A stretch of 64,000 bases of DNA from Trichocoleus sp. FACHB-40. GTDB taxonomy: Bacteria; Cyanobacteriota; Cyanobacteriia; Cyanobacteriales; FACHB-T130. This document shows, in pieces, positions 45,221 to 53,549 of the stretch (position 1 is its first letter; each line of letters begins with the position of its first letter). The position numbers were made by a program, and so were the translations under genes. The notes under the pieces were generated by a model. The model made no database searches. It was not told the origin of the DNA and saw only the letters and a program-made list of their open reading frames with translations. Location: NCBI RefSeq assembly GCF_014695915.1, contig NZ_JACJPF010000041.1, positions 165,097 through 229,096 of the forward strand. The letters run 5' to 3'.

Positions 45221-45916
45221 ATGAGCGATCTAAACCGATGCTACAAAGTGCTGGGAATTGAGCCTGGAGCGTCACCGGAAGAGGTGAACCAGGCTTATAA
45301 GGATTTAGCGTTTATTTGGCATCCCGATCGGATTCCTGAAGATAATCCTCGGTTGCGGCTAAAGGCTGAAGAAAAACTCAAAGAGATTAATCACGCACGG
45401 GATGAATTGCGGTCAATTCAAAGAAATACTTCTAAAAAAACGGCTCAATCGCAGCGATCGCAATCTCGTACACAGCCACATAATACCGCAGCCAATTCTC
45501 GCTCGCGCCCGAACGAACCGCCTAAATCCCAATATCAAACCAATTCGGCGCGTTCCGATCTCACTGGAGGCGATTTTCGTGGTGCTAACTTTAAAGAAAA
45601 AGACTTGTCAGGCAGAAACTTTAGTTATGCTAATTTGAGCCAAGCTAACCTGAGTGATGCCTTTCTACATAAGATCAATCTCCAGGGAGCCTCTCTCTAT
45701 AGAGCGAATCTTTTTAGAGCCAATTTGCTGCAAGCAAACTTGAGGGATGCCGATTTACGGGAGACTAACTTAATTGGCGCTGATTTGAGTGGTGCTGATT
45801 TGAGTGGTGCTGATTTGACTGATGCAAAGGTTGGGGTAAATGACCGCCTGCTCGTTAAGCTGGTTGGAGCCAAGTTGACTGGCGCAATCTTGCCAGATGG
45901 AACAATCCACGACTAG
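45221..45916 (+). CDS. J-domain - pentapeptide-repeat protein
   Basis: 231 residues. An N-terminal J domain (CYKVLGIEPGASPEEVNQAYK, HPD in WHPDRIPEDNP) is followed by a Ser/Gln/Arg-rich linker. About 16 pentapeptide repeats follow at about 110-225 (DLTGGDFRGANFKEKDLSGR, SGADLSGADLTDAK), predicted to fold as a quadrilateral beta-helix. It joins an Hsp70-stimulating head to a pentapeptide rod; the client is unknown. Start ATG 45221-45223. Confidence 0.9.
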   Translation: MSDLNRCYKVLGIEPGASPEEVNQAYKDLAFIWHPDRIPEDNPRLRLKAEEKLKEINHARDELRSIQRNTSKKTAQSQRSQSRTQPHNTAANSRSRPNEPPKSQYQTNSARSDLTGGDFRGANFKEKDLSGRNFSYANLSQANLSDAFLHKINLQGASLYRANLFRANLLQANLRDADLRETNLIGADLSGADLSGADLTDAKVGVNDRLLVKLVGAKLTGAILPDGTIHD

Positions 45917-45975
45917 CTTTAAGATATGACTGGGAACGAGATTATAGCAATTCAAGGGTTGGGTGCGATACATAT

Positions 45976-46061
45976 GTGGGAACATGGCAATGCCATGTCC
46001 CTACCAAGATGGGGAGAACGTCAGAACCGCGATATATTCCGCCCAACTGAGAAACGCTATA
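45976..46061 (-). repeat. Dispersed palindromic repeat, copy B
   Basis: Reverse-orientation copy of the 19722-19807 element, with one arm slightly changed (GTGGGAACATGGCA). Its TATAGCGTTTCTCAGTTGGG end abuts the stop codon of the cyanophycinase-like gene at 46062. Confidence 0.82.
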
Positions 46062-47072
46062 TTAGTACGGGTCTGAGCTTAGTCGCCCTTTGTTAACGCT
46101 TCTGAGATAGTAGCCAGATGTAGGGCGATTTTTGAGGTTGAATGTATCGCCACTTTTAACTTTCCAAATCTTGTAGTTAGAGAAGGTTAGGGGAGTTTGC
46201 GGTTCGCATACCTCTGGCATATGGTCAGCGAGGACAAAGTATGCTGCACCTTCCATCACCCGCGCCATCCCGTTTTTATCTACAACAACCGATGTATTTT
46301 CGTCTACCGCTATTCCCAAGGCGCTGTCAGATATCCCGTCTCTGATTTGACGCGCAATAAAGGTCATGGTACGACCCATGCGATCGCGTTTGCTAAAGTG
46401 TGTGTCTACAAGGGTTGCTTTCATATTCGCCCACTTAAAGAAGTCGTAGGTGAAGCTGATGTCTTCATAGGGGTCTTCTAAAGCTTCCCTGGTTTCCACA
46501 GTATCCGAGCAGGCGTTGTAAACAAAATCACTTTGGATCATTGAGCCTGCACTGGTGCCACCAATTGCGCCGCCTCTGGCATTTACTGATTTTACCGCTG
46601 CCTCAACCGCTGTATTTTTGAAGTTCCGGGTGTATTCGCACTGGTCGCCACCAGCAAAAAATATCGCCTCGGCGTTTTTGATGGGATTGACAACATTCGC
46701 TTTTTGTGAATCGTCCCGACTGGTGATGACCAGAGTTTCCACCGAGTCAACGCCGTTCATGGATGCGATCGCATCGTTGTATCCATCATTGCCGGAGGAT
46801 CTGATAACTACGACATCAACTTTGGTGGCGCAGTCTGTACAACCCCTTACCTGATTAATCATCCACTGAATCGCCTCATCTACATCAGGGCCACCGCCGC
46901 CAAAGTTATAGGCTGGGCCAGCTAAGGTAGGATTAACATCGGCGGAGTTACCCTTTAGATAGCGCGTAACTTTGGCTTGGGCGGGTAAGGTTAGAACTGT
47001 CATTATTATCATCAACAACAGTGCCACCGTGCTGATTTTCAGTGCTGAAGGGAGTCGGGATGAATTTACCAT
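46062..47072 (-). CDS. Secreted cyanophycinase-like serine peptidase (family S51)
   Basis: 336 residues. A signal peptide (LKISTVALLLMIIMTVLTLPAQA) indicates export. The S51 core contains IRSSGNDGYNDAI, AIFFAGGDQCEYTRNF, the nucleophile elbow AIGGTSAGSMI with the catalytic Ser, and THFSKRDRMGRTMTFI plus LGIAVDENTSVVV. Intracellular CphB degrades cyanophycin to beta-Asp-Arg; extracellular CphE-type relatives exist in other bacteria, so an exported member here is notable. The longest frame begins at a TTG 24 codons upstream; the ATG just before the signal peptide is preferred. Substrate not proven. Confidence 0.82.
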   Translation of the reverse strand: MVNSSRLPSALKISTVALLLMIIMTVLTLPAQAKVTRYLKGNSADVNPTLAGPAYNFGGGGPDVDEAIQWMINQVRGCTDCATKVDVVVIRSSGNDGYNDAIASMNGVDSVETLVITSRDDSQKANVVNPIKNAEAIFFAGGDQCEYTRNFKNTAVEAAVKSVNARGGAIGGTSAGSMIQSDFVYNACSDTVETREALEDPYEDISFTYDFFKWANMKATLVDTHFSKRDRMGRTMTFIARQIRDGISDSALGIAVDENTSVVVDKNGMARVMEGAAYFVLADHMPEVCEPQTPLTFSNYKIWKVKSGDTFNLKNRPTSGYYLRSVNKGRLSSDPY

Positions 47073-47232
47073 AGCTTGCTGACTGAAATTGTCGGAGTGG
47101 GTTTTCCCGCCCCTACTGGTAACGAGAATTATATTACCGGGCAAATGGCACTAACCGGAAAGCTTGCGTTTTGCCGAGATATGTGCCTACGCCGATAATA
47201 ATTTTGCGATCGCTTGCGTCAAACCGCCAACC

Positions 47233-48009
47233 CTAGAGAATCTCTTCTTCCCGTAGAGTCAGGATTTCGACACCTTCCTCAGTCACAACTACTGTATGCT
47301 CAAACTGGGCGGAAAGCTTTCGATCTTTGGTGACAGCAGTCCAGCCATCTTTGAGAACTTCCACCTCCCAAGTGCCTTCATTAATCATGGGTTCGATAGT
47401 GAAGACCATTCCCGATCTCAGACGCTTACCTGTATTGCGTTTACCATAGTGGGGAATCTCAGGTGCAGTATGAAAAACGCGGTGTACGCCGTGTCCCGCA
47501 AAATCCCGCACTACGGAAAAGCCCTCTTTCTCAGCATATTCTTGGATAGCTGCACCAATGTCGCCAATCCGCGCACCAGGCTTAACTTCGGCAATTCCTC
47601 GGAAAAGACACTCTTTGGTTACTTCAACCAGCTTTTTTGTTGTAGGTGAGGGCGAACCGACAAAAAATGTCTTGGATGTATCACCGTAATAACTATTAAG
47701 AATTGGTGTGACGTCAATGTTAATAATGTCACCTTCTTTAAGAACTTGTTTAGCACTTGGGATGCCGTGACATACTACTTCATTGATGCTGGTACAGATA
47801 GATTTGGGAAATCCTTTGTAGCCTAGTGGGGCGCTTATTGCTCCATGTTCTTTTGTCCAGCGTTCGGCTTCGTCGTTGATTTGTAATGTGCTTACTCCTG
47901 GTTTAACCATTGGTTCTAGGTGGGACAAGAGGGCGGCTGCTAAGCGCCCAGAGGCACGCATTTTTTCTACTTCTCTGCTAGATAAAATCTCAATCATTTC
48001 GGTTTTCAT
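47233..48009 (-). CDS. map: Methionine aminopeptidase, type I
   Basis: 258 residues, full length. Removes N-terminal Met from nascent proteins. Metal ligands are visible: INIDVTPILNSYYGDTSKTF (two Asp), FAGHGVHRVFHTAPEIPH (His), VFTIEPMINEG (Glu) and SAQFEHTVVVTEEG (Glu). The N-terminus lacks the zinc-finger extension of some cyanobacterial paralogues. Start ATG 48007-48009. Confidence 0.97.
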   Translation of the reverse strand: MKTEMIEILSSREVEKMRASGRLAAALLSHLEPMVKPGVSTLQINDEAERWTKEHGAISAPLGYKGFPKSICTSINEVVCHGIPSAKQVLKEGDIINIDVTPILNSYYGDTSKTFFVGSPSPTTKKLVEVTKECLFRGIAEVKPGARIGDIGAAIQEYAEKEGFSVVRDFAGHGVHRVFHTAPEIPHYGKRNTGKRLRSGMVFTIEPMINEGTWEVEVLKDGWTAVTKDRKLSAQFEHTVVVTEEGVEILTLREEEIL

Positions 48010-48246
48010 TGTTATTCCCTTTTAAGTTGTACTTGATGGTTTTGGGTTGAGTTTAAGAGATGAACCGCGTTAGCGTTAGCGTTAGCGAAGCCATGCGCGT
48101 TAGCGCTTTAGGCGCACAGGGCGCGAAGGAAGAGGAAGAAGGAAGAAAGAAAAAAAAAGTAATTTGTAGGTTGGGCTTAACGTGTGGAAACTCAACAAGT
48201 CACGCTTGTTTACACCGATGTTGGAGTTCGTTTTGTGTTGAGATAT
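48010..48246. repeat. Spacer with GCGTTA hexamer repeats
   Basis: Three tandem GCGTTA units (48067-48084) are followed by GCGAAGCCATGC and another GCGTTAGCGC, a low-complexity repeat type frequent between cyanobacterial genes. A fragment of the GTAGGTTGGG repeat lies near 48167. No gene seen. Confidence 0.65.
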
Positions 48247-50088
48247 CTACTGGTATCCTGCGGCTTGCAGTTTAAAAAGGGTAGCGTAGCGTCCCTGAAG
48301 CTGCAACAACTCTTGGTGAGTTCCCTCTTCCAGTACAACGCCTCCTTCTAAAACTACAATTGTGTCAGCCATGCGTACAGTTGAAAAGCGGTGGGAGATG
48401 AGGAGAACCATCTGATGCTGGGTAAGCTTCTGAAAACGTTCAAAAATTTTGACTTCAGCTTCCGCATCCATTGCTGCTGTTGGTTCGTCTAACACCAAAA
48501 TATCCGCCGCAGTTCGCATAAATGCACGGGAAAGAGCAATTTTCTGCCACTGTCCGCCGGAGAGTTCGACTCCTCCCCGAAACCATTTCCCTAACTGAGT
48601 TTGATAGCCTTGGGCCATTTTCTCAATGAAAGGTTCAGCCATGCCTTTTTCAGAGGCGATTTTCCAGCGTTTTTCGTCTTCTATGTGGTCTACATCGCCA
48701 ACGCCAACATTTTCCCCAACTTTGAACTGATAGCGCACAAAGTCTTGAAAAATTACGCCGATGCGATCGCGCAACACTTCATTATCCCATTCTTGTAAGT
48801 CTAAGCCATCGAGTAAAATGCGTCCTGAGTCTGGTGTATACAGCCGGGTTAAAAGCTTAATCAGGGTAGTCTTTCCCGAACCGTTTTCGCCGACAATTGC
48901 TAGTTTTTCTCCTGGTTTCAGGTGTAGGGAAATTCCATTTAAGGCGGGTTGCGAACTTCCGGGGTAGGTGAAGTAGACGTTCTGGAAACGTACCCCATCA
49001 CCGGGAATTAACCCCTCAGTTGCTGTACCCGAAGATTTCGGGATTTCTTCTTCTAGAAATTCGTAGAGGTTGGAGAGATACAGGTTGTCTTCGTACATTC
49101 CGCCGATGGAACCCAAGGCGGCGGAAAAGGTAGACTGTCCTTGGCGGAATACCATTAAGTACATGGTCATGTCGCCAAGGGAGATGCGACTAGCGATCGC
49201 TTCCAGTACAATCCAAGCGTAGGCGAGATAAAAGGCGCAGGTACTCAATAACCCCAACAAGTAACCCCAAAATCCTCGCCGTAGAGTCAGGTTGCGGTCT
49301 TCGTCGTAAAGTCGATGGAAGATGTCACGGTAGCGTTGTAGTAAAAGATCCCCTAATTGGTAAAGTTTCACCTCTTTGGCGTAGTCTTCTCGCGCAATCA
49401 GGGTTTCTAGGTAGTGTTGGGCGCGAGTTTCGGGGGATCGCCAACGGAACAGGCGAAAAGCTTCCCCAGAGAAGCGAGATTCGGCGATGAAGGCGGGTAA
49501 TGCTGCTGTTGCAAGTATCACCACAGCCCAAGCAGAGAAATTCAGCAACAAGCCGCCGTAAGTCACCAGTGAGAGGGCATTTTGAATTAAGCTGAATGTG
49601 CGGCTTACTAAGGAGAGGGGACGGCTTGATGCTTCCATCCGCGCCCGCATCAATTTGTCGTAAAATTCGGAATCCTCAAAATAGCGAAGTTCTAGCGTTA
49701 ACGCTTTTTGCAAAATTAGAACATTCACTTTTTGTCCCAGCAGGACTCGCAGCAAAGATTGACAAACAGTTAAACCCCGCTGGCTACCTGCGAGTAATAT
49801 AACTGCGATCGCTTCGAGTCCCACATAACCCAAAGCTTGAAGGCGTTCGCTTTGCAACCCAGTTTGAGAAGCGAAGACTACTGCATCGACAATTAATTTG
49901 CCTACATAGGCGACGGCTGCTGGCAGCAAACCTGCCACTATAGTAAGGATGGCAAAGATGATTGTCAGAATGCGGCTAGTAGTCCAAACTAAGCTGAGGG
50001 CGCGATCGCTGTATCGGAAAACTGCTAGAGATTGACGCAAACGTTGCCAAATACTCTGGAGAAAGTTAAATTTCTGGTGACGACTCAT
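48247..50088 (-). CDS. ABC transporter, fused permease and ATPase
   Basis: 613 residues. An N-terminal ABC-type permease has about five or six membrane segments (ILTIIFAILTIVAGLLPAAV, WAVVILATAALPAFIAES, CAFYLAYAWIVLEAI). The ATPase domain follows at about 360-605: Walker A IVGENGSGKTTLIKLL, signature VELSGGQWQKIALSRAF, Walker B ADILVLDEPTAAMDA, H-loop LLISHRFSTVRMAD. It is a half-transporter expected to dimerise and to export lipid, peptide or another hydrophobic compound; the substrate cannot be called. Start ATG 50086-50088. Confidence 0.92.
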   Translation of the reverse strand: MSRHQKFNFLQSIWQRLRQSLAVFRYSDRALSLVWTTSRILTIIFAILTIVAGLLPAAVAYVGKLIVDAVVFASQTGLQSERLQALGYVGLEAIAVILLAGSQRGLTVCQSLLRVLLGQKVNVLILQKALTLELRYFEDSEFYDKLMRARMEASSRPLSLVSRTFSLIQNALSLVTYGGLLLNFSAWAVVILATAALPAFIAESRFSGEAFRLFRWRSPETRAQHYLETLIAREDYAKEVKLYQLGDLLLQRYRDIFHRLYDEDRNLTLRRGFWGYLLGLLSTCAFYLAYAWIVLEAIASRISLGDMTMYLMVFRQGQSTFSAALGSIGGMYEDNLYLSNLYEFLEEEIPKSSGTATEGLIPGDGVRFQNVYFTYPGSSQPALNGISLHLKPGEKLAIVGENGSGKTTLIKLLTRLYTPDSGRILLDGLDLQEWDNEVLRDRIGVIFQDFVRYQFKVGENVGVGDVDHIEDEKRWKIASEKGMAEPFIEKMAQGYQTQLGKWFRGGVELSGGQWQKIALSRAFMRTAADILVLDEPTAAMDAEAEVKIFERFQKLTQHQMVLLISHRFSTVRMADTIVVLEGGVVLEEGTHQELLQLQGRYATLFKLQAAGYQ

Positions 50089-50130
50089 ATCTTTGTTATA
50101 AATCGTCTTTAGGGGTGTTGTGTTGCACCT

Positions 50131-50826
50131 TCAGGGAGGTAAGACAACCTGAAGTTTCGAGTAGCGATCGCGCAACACTCCAGATAAGGCCCGTAACCCC
50201 CACTCTTCGCAGCGACGATGACCGACTGCAACAACGCTGATTCCAGTTTCTTTTACAGCAGCTTCAGCAGGTTGTCTCAACTGCCCTGTAATATATAAAT
50301 CGACCTTACGCAACGCCGCCTCGCGTACCAGCGCATCTGTCATCGCGCCAACTACAGCAACCCGCTTCACCTCACCGCTAACTCCCGCCAGCACTTTGTC
50401 GCGTCCGCCGAAGATTTCGTTTAGACCACTACAGTAACTCACCATACTCTGTGTGGGAATCTCCCCCAGCATCCCAATCGGTCGCCCTTCTTTCTCACCC
50501 ACCACCTCTAATGCAGACATTTCCAACACATCCGCAAGACGATTATTAAACCCTAGTGTCAGGCGTTCATCAAAAGCTAAATGATAGGCCACCACGCCTA
50601 TATCTGGTAATAATCCTGGTTCCAGTTTCCAGGGACGATGCAAAAATAAAGCATCTATTTGTCTAGATTTTGCCCATTCTGCCAATCCATCCCAAGGTTC
50701 CACCGCTAATCCAAAACGATGAATTGGGCGTGTTGAATGGTGGTAGATTCCGCCTTGGTCATCACCGAAACGATGGACGGCAAAGAATTGATCTAAAAAT
50801 CTGGCAATATCATTTAGAGTGAGCAT
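50131..50826 (-). CDS. Nif3-like dinuclear metal-centre protein
   Basis: 231 residues from the ATG at 50824-50826 (MLTLNDIARFLDQFF); the longer TTG start is less likely. NIF3/YbgI proteins form toroidal hexamers with a two-metal site of unclear function. Visible motifs: DALFLHRPWKLEPGLL, VVAYHLAFDERLTLGFNNRLA, ALVREAALRKVDLYITGQLR and VVAVGHRRCEEWGLRAL. The family's 'SH' motif is represented by FLHRPW, a mild deviation. The start overlaps the upstream small STAS-like ORF by 17 bp. Confidence 0.8.
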   Translation of the reverse strand: MLTLNDIARFLDQFFAVHRFGDDQGGIYHHSTRPIHRFGLAVEPWDGLAEWAKSRQIDALFLHRPWKLEPGLLPDIGVVAYHLAFDERLTLGFNNRLADVLEMSALEVVGEKEGRPIGMLGEIPTQSMVSYCSGLNEIFGGRDKVLAGVSGEVKRVAVVGAMTDALVREAALRKVDLYITGQLRQPAEAAVKETGISVVAVGHRRCEEWGLRALSGVLRDRYSKLQVVLPP

Positions 50827-51001
50827 AACCTTTCTTGAAGTCAAGAATCACCTTTTTACCTCTTTTAAAAGCTGCTGCAATCTGCTGGTAAACTTTTTGT
50901 CCATCCTCAGAAGTTATACATAAAGTATTTCCAATAACTTCAGTTACAACAATCTTGGCAGCATTCTCAGATTGGGGATGAGAAGAAGTTAAGTATTTCA
51001 T
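50810..51001 (-). CDS. Short STAS-like (DUF4325-type) protein, probably truncated
   Basis: 63 residues: ENAAKIVVTEVIGNTLCITS, DGQKVYQQIAAAFKRGKKVILDFKK. The ILDFK segment after an alpha helix matches the core of STAS-like DUF4325 proteins. These normally continue for another ~35 residues; here the frame ends at KKGYAHSK. A frameshift or recombination with the nif3-like gene may have cut it. The match is by eye only. Confidence 0.5.
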   Translation of the reverse strand: MKYLTSSHPQSENAAKIVVTEVIGNTLCITSEDGQKVYQQIAAAFKRGKKVILDFKKGYAHSK

Positions 51002-51080
51002 AATAAAAAAGGCGACATTTACGCTTTTAGAGGAGTCAGTTTAATTTGACGTAGGCGACGCATCCTCTAAACTTGGCTAA

Positions 51081-51305
51081 TCATGGCTCATTAGAACCTG
51101 AAATGTTATGAGTATGAGAAGTTTGCTGTAATTTTTGCGCTTCTTGCAATTCTAGTCTCGCCAGCGATGTAGCCGCATCCGCTAGCTGTAAAGCTAAATT
51201 CGCCCGACAAATTGGGTCTTTTTCTTTCCAGAGATCCTTCGCCAGAAAATTCACTCGATAGCGAAACATTTTAATTGAGCAGGGCGGAATAACTTTAATT
51301 TTCAT
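51081..51305 (-). CDS. Hypothetical protein, 74 residues
   Basis: Starts at ATG 51303-51305 (MKIKVIPPCSIKMFRYRVNF), two bases after the stop of the upstream gene. The longer frame would overlap that gene. It has a helical middle (CRANLALQLADAATSLARLE) and polar tail. No family recognised. Probably cotranscribed with its neighbour. Confidence 0.55.
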   Translation of the reverse strand: MKIKVIPPCSIKMFRYRVNFLAKDLWKEKDPICRANLALQLADAATSLARLELQEAQKLQQTSHTHNISGSNEP

Positions 51306-51307
51306 AT

Positions 51308-51634
51308 CTATAATCTCTTTTCTACAGCAGCTCGAATGCGAAGGAATACCCATTCTGGCTCTAGGTAAACAAATGTTAGCAATATCACTTCATCTTCACT
51401 AATAATTTTTACATCGTAGGTTGTTTGTTGAGGTTCAACCAGTTCATGTTTCACAACTACGGTGTATTCCCCAACCGGAAGGTCATCAAAACCCGCATCC
51501 GCATAAATCAAGTCAAAAGTCTCCTCTGCAAGCGGCTGTCCGTCTTGCCGAAGTAAAGTTACAAATGCAATGCCATCAATGGAAGTCAGGGCATTGTTAT
51601 CCTGATTCCGAATCATCACGAAAATATCGGACAT
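51308..51634 (-). CDS. Hypothetical beta-rich protein, 108 residues
   Basis: Reads like a small Ig-like or prealbumin-like sandwich: MSDIFVMIRNQDNNALTSID, GQPLAEETFDLIYADAGFDD, LPVGEYTVVVKHELVEP. 'LPVGEYTVVV' is typical of carboxypeptidase-regulatory-like folds. No signal peptide. It begins a run of small genes (108, 74 and 63 residues) followed by the nif3-like gene; their joint role is unknown. Confidence 0.65.
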   Translation of the reverse strand: MSDIFVMIRNQDNNALTSIDGIAFVTLLRQDGQPLAEETFDLIYADAGFDDLPVGEYTVVVKHELVEPQQTTYDVKIISEDEVILLTFVYLEPEWVFLRIRAAVEKRL

Positions 51635-51747
51635 CTAACCATTGCCTTTCGCTTCTAGTGTCACGAGTTTATCTCAAAATAAAAGCGATCGCTTTTTGAT
51701 TCGGTGAGCAGTAATATTGCTGTAGCAAACTTCTATTCAGAGGCGCT

Positions 51748-52539
51748 ATGTTCATTAGCCTGATTGCAGACTACGGAAACGGTGATCCAGCATTTGCTGA
51801 GGTTACACAACGTCTTTTGATGGCTTTACCAGCATCCCAGATTTACTGCCTCTCGGTGCCTCCCTTCAGTACCCTGGCGACTGGCTTTTGGGTGGCGCAA
51901 CTCGGACTAAACCCTGGTTCCGCAGATCGACTAATATATCACAATTGCGCTCCTCGCCAAGATGACCCGGAGGCCCGGAAAAACAACGAAGGCGAGGGAT
52001 TGACTTATGCTCTGCTACCAAACGGTGTCAAAGTGGTGGGTGTATTTGCTGGCTACACTCTCTCTTTTATCAAAGACCATGCTGAAGTTTTACACACAGT
52101 GAAGGTTTCGCGGGGAGGATCGCAGTTTCGATCGCGGGATGTGTTTCCCAGTGCTGCTGCTGCGATCGCTTCGGGAGATACTAGCCTTTTGGGAGAAGTC
52201 TTGCAGCCAGACCAGATACCTGATGCACCAAGCGATCGCATCGCCTGGTGTGACGGTTACGGTAACATTAAAACCACTATCCCCGCCCATAGCGTCGATT
52301 TGAAACCAGAACAAAAGGTGGTGGTTCGAGTCGGAGATGTGGTCAGCGATGCCATCTACTCAGACGGCAGTTTCAAAGTCCCAGAAGGAACTCTGGCATT
52401 CTCGCCGGGAAGTTCCGGTTGGAATTCCGCTAAAGATAATCAACCGATCCGCTGGATGGAGTTATTTCTGCGCGGCGGAAGTGCTTGGGAACGTTTCGGC
52501 AGACCCCGCTTAAATCAGTTGGTAACTCGCCTCAGTTGA
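51748..52539 (+). CDS. SAM hydroxide adenosyltransferase (DUF62 / chlorinase-fluorinase fold)
   Basis: 263 residues. Family members split S-adenosylmethionine with hydroxide to adenosine and methionine; the halogenases are rare relatives. Motifs: MFISLIADYGNGDPAFAEVT (a Tyr replaces the usual Phe before GN), GSADRLIYHNCAPR, FRSRDVFPSAAAAIASG and WCDGYGNIKTTI. The halogenase-specific loop was not seen, so hydroxide adenosyltransferase is preferred. Start ATG 51748-51750. Confidence 0.85.
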   Translation: MFISLIADYGNGDPAFAEVTQRLLMALPASQIYCLSVPPFSTLATGFWVAQLGLNPGSADRLIYHNCAPRQDDPEARKNNEGEGLTYALLPNGVKVVGVFAGYTLSFIKDHAEVLHTVKVSRGGSQFRSRDVFPSAAAAIASGDTSLLGEVLQPDQIPDAPSDRIAWCDGYGNIKTTIPAHSVDLKPEQKVVVRVGDVVSDAIYSDGSFKVPEGTLAFSPGSSGWNSAKDNQPIRWMELFLRGGSAWERFGRPRLNQLVTRLS

Positions 52540-52546
52540 CAAGATT

Positions 52547-52594
52547 AAAAGTTAAAAATGCAAAATTCTTAAGAATTTTGCATTTTTAACTTTT
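52547..52594. terminator. Perfect 48-bp palindrome, bidirectional terminator
   Basis: Arms of 24 bases (AAAAGTTAAAAATGCAAAAT.. and its exact complement) meet with no loop. It ends the plus-strand DUF62 gene, and its right half contains the stop codon of the minus-strand small membrane protein. Confidence 0.9.
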
Positions 52595-52771
52595 TGAAGG
52601 CTGTTTGGGATTTCCTGCCGCTGCCTGCACCACATTCCAAAATGCTGAAACAAATGCCGATGCTAAAAGTACAAGCATCAAAGTACCGAGAGCTGCAAAG
52701 GGAGAGAAAATTGTTAATATTAACAATGCAAAAACTATAATTGACACCACTGCTCTATTCATAAGTCTCAT
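52586..52771 (-). CDS. Small membrane protein, hypothetical
   Basis: About 61 residues from ATG 52769-52771 (MRLMNRAVVSIIVFALLILT); a second ATG is three codons on. Two hydrophobic segments (VVSIIVFALLILTIFSPFAAL and LMLVLLASAFVSAFWNVV) and a polar end (GNPKQPSKS). A longer frame to 52804 exists, but its first residues (MICCMSSLELE) look untranslated. Not recognised. Confidence 0.6.
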   Translation of the reverse strand: MRLMNRAVVSIIVFALLILTIFSPFAALGTLMLVLLASAFVSAFWNVVQAAAGNPKQPSKS

Positions 52772-52901
52772 TTCCAGTTCCAGGCTACTCATACAGCATA
52801 TCAAGGCGATTCCCTAAACCGCGCCTTCCCCTTTGCTGAATTTAATATCATCACTTTGAGAGATGAAACGCCGATTCCCAAACTCCAAATGTGGGGAAAA
52901 T

Positions 52902-53363
52902 TTAGTTATGAGGCTCTATTTTTTTAAAGACTCTCAGCACCAAAAAACACAACAAAGCCCCAATTAAGCTCATCTGCCACAACCCACAACCTGCGGCAAT
53001 TCCCAACGCGGCAGAAACCCAAATAGCAGCAGCAGAAGTGAGTCCGTGAATTTTAATCTTTTTCCTCGATTCCTGCTGCGATTCCCGTAAAATTTCCCCA
53101 GCACCTAAAAACCCAATACCCGCTGTAATTCCTTGGACTACCCTACTTAGAGCATCAGAGTTTAGTTCATTTTCATCTACCAAAAGGGGTATTAATGTCA
53201 AAAGTGCTGCACCAAAACTCACCAGCATATGAGTTCTTAAGCCAGCTGGTTTGTTCTTTAGTTCGCGTTCTATGCCGATAATCGCTCCAACGAGCATAGC
53301 AAAACATAGCCTGAAGCTGATGCCTAACCAATCATCGGGGGAAAGTAAGTAAGTTTGTGACAA
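52902..53363 (-). CDS. MgtC/SapB family membrane protein
   Basis: 153 residues with about four or five membrane segments. MgtC motifs: [54 protein letters not shown] and [19 protein letters not shown]. Only the membrane domain is present, without the C-terminal ACT-like part of pathogen MgtC. The start is TTG (53361-53363); no in-frame ATG is available upstream. Confidence 0.88.
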   Translation of the reverse strand: MSQTYLLSPDDWLGISFRLCFAMLVGAIIGIERELKNKPAGLRTHMLVSFGAALLTLIPLLVDENELNSDALSRVVQGITAGIGFLGAGEILRESQQESRKKIKIHGLTSAAAIWVSAALGIAAGCGLWQMSLIGALLCFLVLRVFKKIEPHN

Positions 53364-53422
53364 TTTTGTACTGGAAGAAGGAATTACTTCAACCAGTTTA
53401 AGTTACAAGGTGTTTTGGGTAA

Positions 53423-53507
53423 CGGAGAGGGAGGGATTCGAACTCTCGGAACCTTTCGGTTCACTCGATTTCAAGTCGAGCGCATTAGACCACTCTGCCA
53501 CCTCTCC
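53423..53507 (-). tRNA. trnS-UGA: tRNA-Ser (UGA)
   Basis: Acceptor stem GGAGAGG (53501-53507 complement) pairs with CCTCTCC (53424-53430 complement); discriminator G. Anticodon stem CGA/TCG with loop CTTGAAA gives anticodon TGA. A long variable arm (GAACCGAAAGGTTC) marks a class II serine tRNA, and the T-loop reads GTTCGAATC. CCA is not encoded. Length 85. Confidence 0.96.
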
Positions 53508-53549
53508 AGGTGCATTTTTTTATCATATCAAGATTGGTGGATCTTTTGA

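Noticed and set aside
51748..52539. Halogenase (fluorinase/chlorinase) call for the DUF62 gene
   Set aside because: The halogenase-specific insertion was not seen and no halometabolite genes are nearby; hydroxide adenosyltransferase is the commoner activity.
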